A stretch of DNA of 11,399 nt, taken from Chloroflexi bacterium RBG_19FT_COMBO_55_16 (lineage in GTDB: Bacteria > Chloroflexota > Anaerolineae > Anaerolineales > UBA4823). Made by a program: the position numbers and the translations under genes. The notes below the pieces were generated by a model. It was not told the DNA's origin and searched no databases. It saw nothing but the letters and a program-made list of their open reading frames with translations. Where the stretch lies: assembly GCA_001795335.1 (NCBI GenBank), contig MGOK01000024.1, positions 12,515-23,913 on the forward strand. The letters run 5' to 3'. This document shows positions 1-6,670 of the stretch, piece after piece; positions within the stretch are counted from its first letter, which is position 1, and every line of letters starts with the position of its first letter.

Positions 1-756
1 ATCTTCCAGGTGGGCGGCAATATTTTCCCCACCCGCCAGAGTTATCAGGGTGTCTATAAACGTGCCTGGGCCAGCTGTCCAGGGGGCGTTTGGATCGGTG
101 CTGTCAAGCTCATAGAAGATGGTTGGGCGGTCAGTCGCGGCGGACAGCTTTTTTACGACAGCCACTGCCCTTGATTGGAGGTTTTCAACCAGGATAGCTG
201 CCTCAGCCTCCCGGCCGGTCAGGTGGGCCAGGGTGATCAGGTTGGCGTACATCTCATCCAAACTGGTCGGGTTGGGAAGAAAGAAGATCACCAGACCTAA
301 TTTTTCTAAGGCTTGCACTTGTTCAGGTGTGTTGATCTCCGCGGCCAGAACCAGATCGGGCTGCAGCGCGACGATCGCCTCATAATTGTAATCACCAAAG
401 CCTCCGCCTATGCTGGGTAGCTGGCTCACTTGAGCCGGATAGTTAGAGAATTCATCTCGCCCAACCACCTGGTCGCCAGCGCCGATTGCAAACAGGCTTT
501 CGGTGTTGGAAGGAGCCAGGGAGACGATGTGCCGGGCAGGGGCTGGCAAAGCTACCGTGCGACCCAACCCATCGATGAGTCCAATCGACTCGGGCGCAGG
601 TGCGGTTGTTGGCGTGGGTAGGCTAATCGCTGACGGTTCGGCCGGAGCGGCGTTGATCTGCTCCGTGACGGTTGGTGTTGGAGATGAGCATCCAGCCGAT
701 ACGAGCAGACACACCAGTACCAGGGAATAAATGATGTGCGGTGATCTAAGGGTCAT
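1..756 (-). CDS. btuF: Cobalamin-type ABC transporter substrate-binding lipoprotein (3' end cut by window)
   Basis: The 252 visible codons encode an exported metal-chelate binding protein of the BtuF/FepB-like periplasmic-binding fold, which captures a corrinoid outside the membrane for an ABC importer. Residues 1-22 are a hydrophobic signal ending in VSAGC, a lipobox-like site that would lipidate Cys23. A Ser/Thr/Pro/Ala-rich tether (24-57) follows, then the fold, opening with 'IDGLGRTVALPAPARHIVSL' (61-80) and containing 'LQPDLVLAAE' (131-140), both typical of the family. The ATG at 756 is preceded by GGAGAG with a 5-nt gap. The C-terminal lobe lies beyond base 1. The family also serves ferric siderophores and heme; the upstream cobalamin riboswitch is the reason for preferring B12. 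Permease and ATPase genes are not in the window and could lie further left. Confidence 0.85.
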   Translation of the reverse strand, partial: MTLRSPHIIYSLVLVCLLVSAGCSSPTPTVTEQINAAPAEPSAISLPTPTTAPAPESIGLIDGLGRTVALPAPARHIVSLAPSNTESLFAIGAGDQVVGRDEFSNYPAQVSQLPSIGGGFGDYNYEAIVALQPDLVLAAEINTPEQVQALEKLGLVIFFLPNPTSLDEMYANLITLAHLTGREAEAAILVENLQSRAVAVVKKLSAATDRPTIFYELDSTDPNAPWTAGPGTFIDTLITLAGGENIAAHLED

Positions 757-790
757 GATATCTCTCCGGAAAACGGTTTGGACTGGCAAA

Positions 791-819
791 TAAAAAGCCC
801 TTGTCATCGGGACAGGGGC
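791..819 (-). terminator. Intrinsic terminator in the btuF leader
   Basis: Read on the minus strand, GCCC and TGTC (with one mismatch between them) pair with GACA and GGGC around a 5-nt CCGAT loop. The hairpin is followed at once by TTTTTA. It lies between the riboswitch and the btuF start codon (756), so it is the probable expression platform: with cobalamin bound, transcription would stop here. This regulatory sense is inferred from other cobalamin riboswitches. Confidence 0.75.
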
Positions 820-844
820 AGGAAGGCTGAGGGCATGATCGCGC

Positions 845-870
845 TCCCACCCTCTATCCGCGAGGAGGTG
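845..870 (-). other. Hairpin between riboswitch aptamer and terminator
   Basis: On the minus strand CCACC and CTC pair with GAG and GGTGG around a short loop, with a 2-nt bulge. No U-run follows, so it is not a terminator itself. It sits where an antiterminator or spacer helix is expected. Its role is unknown. Confidence 0.4.
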
Positions 871-874
871 GAAA

Positions 875-1068
875 AGCCAACCAAGGCGGGCGGCCTGGCT
901 CATTAGTCGTTTAGTCGGGTAGCCGAGTAGTTGGATAGTCTTTGGGTGGACTATTAACTATCAGGCGACGAGACTGGGTAACTAATTTACAGTTGCGGGA
1001 CAGCGCCGGACTTTCACCGGCTTCGCCTTTAAACCTTCCCATCCGGGGGTGGAGATACCCTGGTCGCT
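875..1068 (-). ncRNA. Cobalamin (B12) riboswitch aptamer
   Basis: The minus strand carries the family's hallmark core. 'GGGAAG' leads into 'GCCGGTGAAAGTCCGGCGC', then 'TGTCCCGCAACTGTAA', and the B12 box follows as 'GAGCCAGGCCGCCCG' (887-901). A closing P1 helix can be drawn between 1059-1068 and 875-886, with two small bulges. The peripheral arm at 928-960 is a strong hairpin with TAGTT/AACTA stacked on ATAGTC/GACTAT. Length is about 194 nt, normal for the class. It controls the B12-binding lipoprotein gene downstream, through the terminator at 791-819. Confidence 0.93.
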
Positions 1069-1089
1069 CGTATATATAATTGTATCGCC

Positions 1090-1118
1090 ATTTTAAACGA
1101 GGGCAGGGGAGGAGTCAA
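1090..1118 (-). promoter_or_regulatory. Sigma70-like promoter of the btuF riboswitch transcript
   Basis: Minus strand TTGACT (1118-1113), a 17-nt spacer and TAAAAT (1095-1090) form a near-consensus promoter. The predicted start, near 1083, is about 15 nt before the riboswitch P1 helix, exactly where a riboswitch promoter should be. Confidence 0.75.
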
Positions 1119-1171
1119 GATGATCTTTTACGGCTGACAGCCAGTTCCTTTAACCTGGTACTTTTACGCTA

Positions 1172-1200
1172 TTGACGTTATCCAATTCGGTTCGTACAAT
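1172..1200 (+). promoter_or_regulatory. Sigma70-like promoter of a short transcript
   Basis: TTGACG (1172-1177), a 17-nt spacer and TACAAT (1195-1200) match the housekeeping consensus closely. Transcription would begin near 1207 and meet the terminator at 1270-1304. It diverges from the riboswitch promoter at 1090-1118. Confidence 0.65.
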
Positions 1201-1206
1201 GACGAA

Positions 1207-1305
1207 AATAAAAAATTGATTGTCTGGCCGTATGATCGCCGGATTGCTTAGAAAGACTTATTTAATAAGGCCCTTTCGGCAGTCCTTTGTCGCAAGGGCT
1301 TTTTA
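1207..1305 (+). ncRNA. Candidate small RNA or attenuated leader of the CAP gene
   Basis: A strong promoter and an intrinsic terminator delimit a transcript of about 98 nt with no convincing open frame. The only ATG-initiated frame of any length (1232-1306, 24 codons) runs through the terminator hairpin and has no ribosome-binding site. A perfect 13-nt inverted repeat (CTTATT-T-AATAAG, 1257-1269) precedes the terminator. It may be an independent small RNA or a leader whose terminator attenuates the CAP gene starting at 1389. I do not recognise a known RNA family. The ends are predicted, not observed. Confidence 0.45.
1270..1304 (+). terminator. Intrinsic terminator
   Basis: GCCCTT (1270-1275) pairs with AAGGGC (1294-1299). 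After one mismatch the helix continues as CGGCA (1277-1281) with TGTCG (1288-1292, one G-T pair). TTTTT follows at 1300-1304. No protein gene lies upstream on this strand, so it ends either the short transcript from 1207 or acts as an attenuator. Confidence 0.75.
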
Positions 1306-1388
1306 GTACAGTGCGCTGGTTAGATTTTGGTAATAATAAGTTAGACAATAGTAATAATCATACCTATCCTGGGTAACAGATAGACGGA

Positions 1389-2435
1389 ATGAAAAAATAT
1401 CCTAAACGTATTCTTTTTGGGGGAGTCGGCTTCGGATTGGCTTGCCTAATAAGTTTCCTGCCATATCTCGGAGGTACACAGACATCCTTTTCGGCTTTTG
1501 ACCGATCGGCGACCGTAACCACTGGCAGCGTCTATTTGCCGGTAATCAGCAATGCCAACCCCGCTGAAGACACTCCGCCCAACCCGATCCCTCCCGGAGA
1601 GGAGGAAGGCTGGTTGGCTTACCTAAATTATTACCGTGCCCTGGCCGCGCTGCCACCAGTCAATGAAATGGCTGTATGGAACGCTGGAGCCTGGTACCAC
1701 TCGCGCTATATGGGCAAGAACGATTATGTTGGCCATAGCGAAGACCCAGAAAATGAATGGTATACCCCGGAAGGGGATAGTGCGGCGCGCTCCAGCAATT
1801 TGCTGGCCAGCAGTAGTACCTCTGTCACCGATCAGGAGGCCATCGACTTATGGATGCAAGCGCCTTTTCATGGGGTTGGTATACTCGATCCCCAATTGCA
1901 GCTCGTCGGATTTGGGAGTTATCGAGAAGAAGATGGAGGCTTGCAGATGGGCGCTGCTCTGGATGTGATCAGAGGGCTGGGCGAGCTGCTCCTGACGGTT
2001 GGTTTTCCGGTCGCTTGGCCGGCAGATGGTATGACGGTTCCTCTAACTTCCTATGTAGGGGAATATCCTGATCCATTGGCCAGTTGTGAAGGATACAGTC
2101 CACCGACCGGGCTTCCTATCATCCTGCAAATTGGTCCAGGAAACTTAACTCCAGAAGTTACCGCTCACACATTTAAGCAAAATGGCGTACCTCGGGACCA
2201 TTGTGTGTTTGACGAAAGCACTTACCACAATCCAGATGTGAGCGCCCGCGATCTGGGTCGAGCGATCCTGGATGCCAGGGACGCGATCGTTTTAATCCCG
2301 CGCCAGCCTCTGCTACCAGGAAAGAACTATACCGTTTCAATGACGGTCAGTGGGCAAAGTTATACCTGGTCCTTCAGTGTGTCAGAGATAGCTAATCAGA
2401 CTGGTGGGCTTACGGGAGAGGTTGTCCTTCCTTAA
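1389..2435 (+). CDS. Secreted CAP (SCP/PR1-like) domain protein with C-terminal Ig-like domain
   Basis: This 348-residue exported protein has a basic, hydrophobic signal segment (1-28) and a linker with a 'YLPVISN' motif (49-55). A Pro-rich stretch follows, then a CAP domain (about 74-192). The CAP region shows 'YLNYYRA' (78-84), 'HSRYMGKNDYVGHSEDP' (104-120) and a later His161, matching the bacterial SCP-like pattern of His/Glu cleft residues. Residues about 207-332 ('AWPADGMTVPL' onward) look like an added Ig-like beta-sandwich. CAP proteins have varied or unknown activities, so only an extracellular role is inferred. An in-frame TAA at 1374-1376 forces the start to be at or near ATG 1389. 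There is no good Shine-Dalgarno (GACGGA abuts the ATG). No C-terminal anchor is visible. Its stop overlaps the stop of the opposing sortase gene. Confidence 0.85.
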   Translation: MKKYPKRILFGGVGFGLACLISFLPYLGGTQTSFSAFDRSATVTTGSVYLPVISNANPAEDTPPNPIPPGEEEGWLAYLNYYRALAALPPVNEMAVWNAGAWYHSRYMGKNDYVGHSEDPENEWYTPEGDSAARSSNLLASSSTSVTDQEAIDLWMQAPFHGVGILDPQLQLVGFGSYREEDGGLQMGAALDVIRGLGELLLTVGFPVAWPADGMTVPLTSYVGEYPDPLASCEGYSPPTGLPIILQIGPGNLTPEVTAHTFKQNGVPRDHCVFDESTYHNPDVSARDLGRAILDARDAIVLIPRQPLLPGKNYTVSMTVSGQSYTWSFSVSEIANQTGGLTGEVVLP

Positions 2436-3208
2436 TCCATCTCTTGTTTAAAGTTTGATTCTTCTTTTACTAAATCGGCGAAGACAACCTGCCGCCGGAG
2501 ATAGCTCTTCGTTTTTTCATCCCAGGTTGTGCAGGTTAGCAGGGTGAGCTGGGATTGGGTTGTTCCTTGAGTGACGGACATATCCCCTGGATTGACGATA
2601 GACAGTTCGCGTACTTGGAAAGTAAATACCTTTTTCTCAGTATAAACGATGACTTTCGCAGCGGGGGTTAGCCTGGAGAGGTAGCGAAATGGCCCATTAG
2701 AGGCCTGGCCGACCGTAACATGACCGGCCAGCACTAAGTTCTTATTCGTTTCCTGCCCTGGCATATTCCCCAGCCAGGCAACATCTTGCGCAAGATCAGC
2801 CAGGTCCCAGGTTGAGTCGCCAAATGGCACAAAAACCACCTTTGCATCCACTCTCAAGGAGGGGATGACCAGGCGGTTGATGGCCTCTTTGGTATCGATA
2901 ATATTCCCGGCAGTGATATTCTTGACCTCTTCCTGCAAACCCCTCGGAGATTGTTCAGGAAAAGAGACTCTATGGCGGGGAGGATGTATGCCGGAAGACG
3001 CAACACCCTCGATTGCGACGCCTGACTGTGCAGCTGTAGCCAGATGCTGCTCCTCAGGCAAGGAAGAAGCGATTGATAAGGATTGGGAAATTTCCTGCTT
3101 TGCGCGGACATCGGTTTGGCTGACGAAAGCAGCTGATAACAAGTTGGTGATCACCCAGGCCACCAACCCAATCAACACCAGGGATAGAATCAGATTCACG
3201 GATCGCAT
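2432..3208 (-). CDS. Sortase (LPXTG transpeptidase)
   Basis: This 258-residue membrane-anchored cysteine transpeptidase is predicted to cleave LPXTG-type signals and join proteins to cell-wall peptide. An N-terminal membrane segment (5-28) is followed by a long polar linker (30-105) and the sortase barrel (about 108-248). The catalytic triad is visible: His163 in 'VLAGHV', Cys226 in 'LTLLTC', and Arg238 or Arg239 before 'QVVFADL'. I do not assign a sortase class. It is the last gene of its operon, and the gene just upstream encodes a matching LPQTG substrate. The ATG at 3208 has no close Shine-Dalgarno; the AGGAGG upstream is 24 nt away. The frame stays open upstream to the neighbour's TAG, so a non-ATG start such as CTG, 15 nt earlier, is possible. 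Confidence 0.93.
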   Translation of the reverse strand: MRSVNLILSLVLIGLVAWVITNLLSAAFVSQTDVRAKQEISQSLSIASSLPEEQHLATAAQSGVAIEGVASSGIHPPRHRVSFPEQSPRGLQEEVKNITAGNIIDTKEAINRLVIPSLRVDAKVVFVPFGDSTWDLADLAQDVAWLGNMPGQETNKNLVLAGHVTVGQASNGPFRYLSRLTPAAKVIVYTEKKVFTFQVRELSIVNPGDMSVTQGTTQSQLTLLTCTTWDEKTKSYLRRQVVFADLVKEESNFKQEMD

Positions 3209-3229
3209 ATTTAAAATCAGCGCCTGGTT

Positions 3230-3799
3230 CTACCTCCTGCTAACCCGTATAACCCGGAAAAACAGCATCCCGATCAAGACAAAAAGCAAGAAAATAAACA
3301 GCCAATCCAAACCAAACCCGCCAGGGTCGAACGGGAATACTCCGGTTTGGGGCAGCTGTGGGGGTTGGGTGGTAGAAGTAGGTTCCGGAGATCCCGGGGG
3401 AATGGTTGGCGTTGGTGAAACCGGTGGCTCGATTGTTATGATCGGGGTTGCGGTCTGCGTGGGAGGAGTAACGGATGGTGGTGGGGGGTATGGCGTTATT
3501 GGAGTGGAGGTCGGCGAGGGGGAGGTAATCGTAGCCGTTACCAGAGTCGCAGTTGCGGTGGACGGGGTGGCCGAGGGAGTCTCGGGAGTCGCAGACGGCT
3601 CAACCGGGGTTTCCGATGGGGGGGGTATGGGTGTAGCGGTTGACGGTTCAGGAGTTTCCGTTGGGGTCTCCTCGATTGCGGTCGGAGTCGAAGTGATCCC
3701 CAAAATCCTGGATGCATAGGCCACTGGAGGATGGAGCGCTATCAGGATAAACATCGCAAGCATAAAAATCATAATATATATGAACTTGTTCTTAAACAT
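3230..3799 (-). CDS. LPQTG-anchored Pro/Thr-rich surface stalk protein (predicted sortase substrate)
   Basis: The 189-residue product has a hydrophobic signal peptide (1-29, cleavage plausible after 'AYA'). A low-complexity Pro/Thr/Ser/Glu stalk follows (36-148), and then a complete wall-sorting signal: LPQTG (149-153), a hydrophobic segment (164-181) and a basic tail ending in RVSRR. No globular domain is visible between signal and anchor, so it would be a wall-attached extended rod, perhaps glycosylated on its many Thr/Ser residues (inference). The ATG at 3799 follows a strong GGAGGAAG with a 5-nt gap. It lies 18 nt after the C25 peptidase gene and 21 nt before the sortase gene. The sorting signal plus adjacent sortase make the substrate assignment strong. 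The stalk's own function is unknown. Confidence 0.9.
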   Translation of the reverse strand: MFKNKFIYIMIFMLAMFILIALHPPVAYASRILGITSTPTAIEETPTETPEPSTATPIPPPSETPVEPSATPETPSATPSTATATLVTATITSPSPTSTPITPYPPPPSVTPPTQTATPIITIEPPVSPTPTIPPGSPEPTSTTQPPQLPQTGVFPFDPGGFGLDWLFIFLLFVLIGMLFFRVIRVSRR

Positions 3800-3817
3800 A
3801 GATCTTCCTCCAGTATC

Positions 3818-6670
3818 TCAGTTCTGGATGTATGGCGAGTAGAGGAAATGAGAGCGAACTAATCGCATCGCCGGGTCTCCAAACAAGGTGAACGTATCGA
3901 TCAGGTCAAGAAAGGCATTTGCGGTTGCTAGATTCACTTTTCCTGCCAGGGTAGCTGTACCAAGATCGGCAAGCTCCCCCCGAAAAGTGTTGAACATAAA
4001 CCCTTCCGCTAGCCAATGATGCCCCGTTGCAATTCCCAGGCCGGTTGATCCCCAAACAGCCACTGCGCCGCCACCAGGCTGGCGGAGGAGCTCTTCGTCA
4101 AGCGTCGGAAAACCTGGCACCTGGAAAGAACCGGTGAAGCAAGTCATTTCAAGGACGACAGGCAGTCTGTTTTCGTTCTTCAAGCCTGGTACCTCCTCGA
4201 GATGGAAAATGCGTTCGACGGCCCATTGGTGGATCGAAGCGTGGCCGGTGTACATCAATAAAGTGGCACCAGCATTCCACATGTCCAGGATGGCCTGGCG
4301 AAAATCTGCCGGGGTATTGTTTGCTGGATCAAAGTACAGACGTTGAGGGATCAATGGTGGGGTGGGGAACATGTGGATGGTGGCATCCGACAAGGCTGGG
4401 AAGTTTCCGGCTCCATCGGGGTTATCGGCGACGTAGATGGCTAAGCCTTTCCAGGCACCAAGCTCGGGTTGTTGCTCGTATCCTACGATTTTAGCGATCA
4501 TGATCCGGGCCTCGGCTAGACTGTTGGCAGGTAGGCGGCCGATCAACATATCAGGAAGCGTGTCGTTCCCATCCAGGGTGACGTAACGATTATCGGCAGC
4601 TGTCTCCCCTGCCCAGGGATCTACCTCTTCCAGGTAGGGAGGGATAAATGTCTGTGAAGAAGCATCTGCATACCGCTTTGGGTCGGATGTGCCATCGCCG
4701 ACAAGGAGCACATAGGTTGGGCGTCGTTCCCAATTATTATATGCGCTGGACAGGTAAGCAGAAATCGCGGAGGGTTCAGGCCGTCCGTCGCCATAAGCAT
4801 CGTAAACCGCCTGGACATCCTCAACAGCAACGATCAACCCTTGCTCCTCGCGCCAGGCAACCAAATCTGCCAGGGCCGGGATGAATTCGAGTGGGGAAAT
4901 CACCAGGTAGTCGGCGCCCGTAGCCCCGTATCCGCCTTGCAAGGGGGTGACCAGGCGCATCCGGCTGGGGGTGAGGATACCGCTTTCGCTGGTAACATAG
5001 TAGTGATAGGCGCCGCCTCCTACTGGATCTCCAAGCGAGATCCAATTCGGGGCGCTGATTTGCACATCGGTTAGACGCAATGGTTGGTCGGGATTGCTGA
5101 CAGCATAAGCGCGCAGGCCATCCGTCGAATTCAGACCAACCGTGTAGGCATGGGCAGACTCTTCACCGGTAAAAGAGGTCGTCTCTCCAAGCGGAGTGTT
5201 CTTGCGGGCATAACGGATTGAGAAGGCATCCAGCCATGTGCCTTCCACAGTGACGCCTTCGATTCCGGGCAAGGCCAGCGAGAGAATGTTGTCTCCATTC
5301 TTAAGGACAAATGCCGGGATCGAAAAACTTGCCTCAACGGCCTGTTTTCCATCCCATTGGATATTGCCAAGTTCGAGTCCATTAATGGATACCTCCACCT
5401 GGTGGTCCGGTGAGGCAGCCACATCTGTAAAGCCTATTAGCCACAGGCTCAGGCTGGCAAGCTGGGTCTGATCGACGCCTTTAAGCCGGATTGGGTAGAA
5501 TCCAGTGGAGGGGCTAGGCAATTGCAGTCTGTCCCATACCCATCGGTCTCCATCTCGACCGGCCGGGATGGGCGCGCAATAGCACTCGGGAGTGTAGATA
5601 GCGTTGATCTCAGCTGGTGACTCAACCCAAGGGGTTCCGACTGGCAGGCCAGTGGGATCTGCGGAGCGGCCTCCCACCCTTATGCCGGGCGCCTGAGTTA
5701 GCTGGAGGAAATATACGTCCGATTCCGTCCAGCGGCTGAAGCGCGGCTGCGCGTAGAACAGGAGCCGCTCACCATCCTCGAAATACTCATCTTCATCGCC
5801 CTCCCACTCATATGGAATCTCAATCCCAGCGCGAGAGAGGTGGAGAAAGTGCGGATCTACATCAGCGGTGGAGAAACCGATTGCGGAAAGCGCTTCAGAG
5901 GAAACTTGAGTCAGGCCAGGACGCGTCGCCTCGATCGCTACAACCTTTCCAGGATAGTCGAAAATCCTGGTCTCTGTAAGAGGTTCAAGGGCGTGGCCTG
6001 GGTAAGGAATGAGATGCTCAGGGTTGATAACCAACTTTTGAAGCGTGAACAGAACTGGATCAGCAGTTGGACTGGCGGATAAGGGCTGGAACGGTTGGTC
6101 AAAACGGATTTCGACCTGAATGCGAGTTGTCAGGCGCAGCTGATCTCCAGCTGGCCGGATGGGGTAGAAGGTTACTCTGGCCAGGCGGAACCCGCGCAGG
6201 ATGCCGAGAGGTTCGAGTACGACAGACTTGGGAAGGGATGAAGTCTGCTCATTAGGGGAGACAAATGCCCCGCCAAGGACTTGCCCATCGGGCTCACGAT
6301 AGACGCCCTGGGGTTGACCGGCTAGTGAAAGTGGGGCTGGTAAGGGAAGCAAGGTTTCCTCTTCCTGGCGAATTACAAGAGAGGGATTGGCGCTTTTCGG
6401 AATAGCCACCAAGACCGAAGTATAGGGCAGACGCGGCATACCCGGAAGGCTGGTTTGTTCATAGCCGGGTATTTCCACGCGGGCTGTTCCTCCTGGATCC
6501 ACATTAAATTGAGCTTCAGGCGGATGCCAATCTAATGTTACCCCATCTATCGTAGTTATCACACTAAGTCCCTGCTCCTGGAACTGTGACGGGAACGCAA
6601 AGCCCTTCCAATTGCCCAAGGAGGTGCTTAAGATGAATACAAGCACAAATGAACGCTGGATAAGGCTCAC
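3818..6670 (-). CDS. Secreted gingipain-like cysteine peptidase (family C25)
   Basis: The 950-residue exported protein has a signal peptide (about 1-25) and a gingipain-propeptide-like N-terminal region that includes 'GYEQTSLPGMPRLPYTSVL' (69-87). A long beta-rich middle follows (about 230-570), then a C25 catalytic domain at the C-terminal end (about 587-935). Catalytic His810 lies in 'MYTGHAS' and Cys844 in 'EMTCFTG'; conserved 'VLLVGDGTSDP' (654-664) and 'DNRY' (693-696) are also present. C25 enzymes cleave after Arg or Lys, and the PorU branch acts as a transpeptidase in Bacteroidota type IX secretion; specificity cannot be read here. It has no LPXTG motif or C-terminal membrane segment and ends 'YSPYIQN'. 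The GTG start shares one base with the preceding stop (TAGTG), implying translational coupling; GTG at codon 9 is an alternative start. Confidence 0.9.
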   Translation of the reverse strand: MSLIQRSFVLVFILSTSLGNWKGFAFPSQFQEQGLSVITTIDGVTLDWHPPEAQFNVDPGGTARVEIPGYEQTSLPGMPRLPYTSVLVAIPKSANPSLVIRQEEETLLPLPAPLSLAGQPQGVYREPDGQVLGGAFVSPNEQTSSLPKSVVLEPLGILRGFRLARVTFYPIRPAGDQLRLTTRIQVEIRFDQPFQPLSASPTADPVLFTLQKLVINPEHLIPYPGHALEPLTETRIFDYPGKVVAIEATRPGLTQVSSEALSAIGFSTADVDPHFLHLSRAGIEIPYEWEGDEDEYFEDGERLLFYAQPRFSRWTESDVYFLQLTQAPGIRVGGRSADPTGLPVGTPWVESPAEINAIYTPECYCAPIPAGRDGDRWVWDRLQLPSPSTGFYPIRLKGVDQTQLASLSLWLIGFTDVAASPDHQVEVSINGLELGNIQWDGKQAVEASFSIPAFVLKNGDNILSLALPGIEGVTVEGTWLDAFSIRYARKNTPLGETTSFTGEESAHAYTVGLNSTDGLRAYAVSNPDQPLRLTDVQISAPNWISLGDPVGGGAYHYYVTSESGILTPSRMRLVTPLQGGYGATGADYLVISPLEFIPALADLVAWREEQGLIVAVEDVQAVYDAYGDGRPEPSAISAYLSSAYNNWERRPTYVLLVGDGTSDPKRYADASSQTFIPPYLEEVDPWAGETAADNRYVTLDGNDTLPDMLIGRLPANSLAEARIMIAKIVGYEQQPELGAWKGLAIYVADNPDGAGNFPALSDATIHMFPTPPLIPQRLYFDPANNTPADFRQAILDMWNAGATLLMYTGHASIHQWAVERIFHLEEVPGLKNENRLPVVLEMTCFTGSFQVPGFPTLDEELLRQPGGGAVAVWGSTGLGIATGHHWLAEGFMFNTFRGELADLGTATLAGKVNLATANAFLDLIDTFTLFGDPAMRLVRSHFLYSPYIQN

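Noticed and set aside
928..960. The strong hairpin, considered as a separate terminator or repeat element
   Set aside because: It lies between the conserved core and the B12 box of the riboswitch, where a variable peripheral arm is expected, and no U-run follows.
1120..1137. A tiny ATG frame (MIFYG) with GGAGG upstream on the plus strand
   Set aside because: Five codons, no promoter in a suitable place, and the purine run is the complement of the btuF promoter region.
3211..3223. A 13-nt sequence (TAAAATCAGCGCC) repeated near 7808
   Set aside because: One or two exact matches of this length are expected by chance in a window this size, and the contexts are unrelated.
2865..3719. A long plus-strand frame rich in Gly, Val and Asp
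   Set aside because: It is the mirror of the Pro/Thr-rich LPQTG stalk and the sortase N-terminal region on the minus strand. Low-complexity Pro/Thr coding DNA often leaves the opposite strand open.
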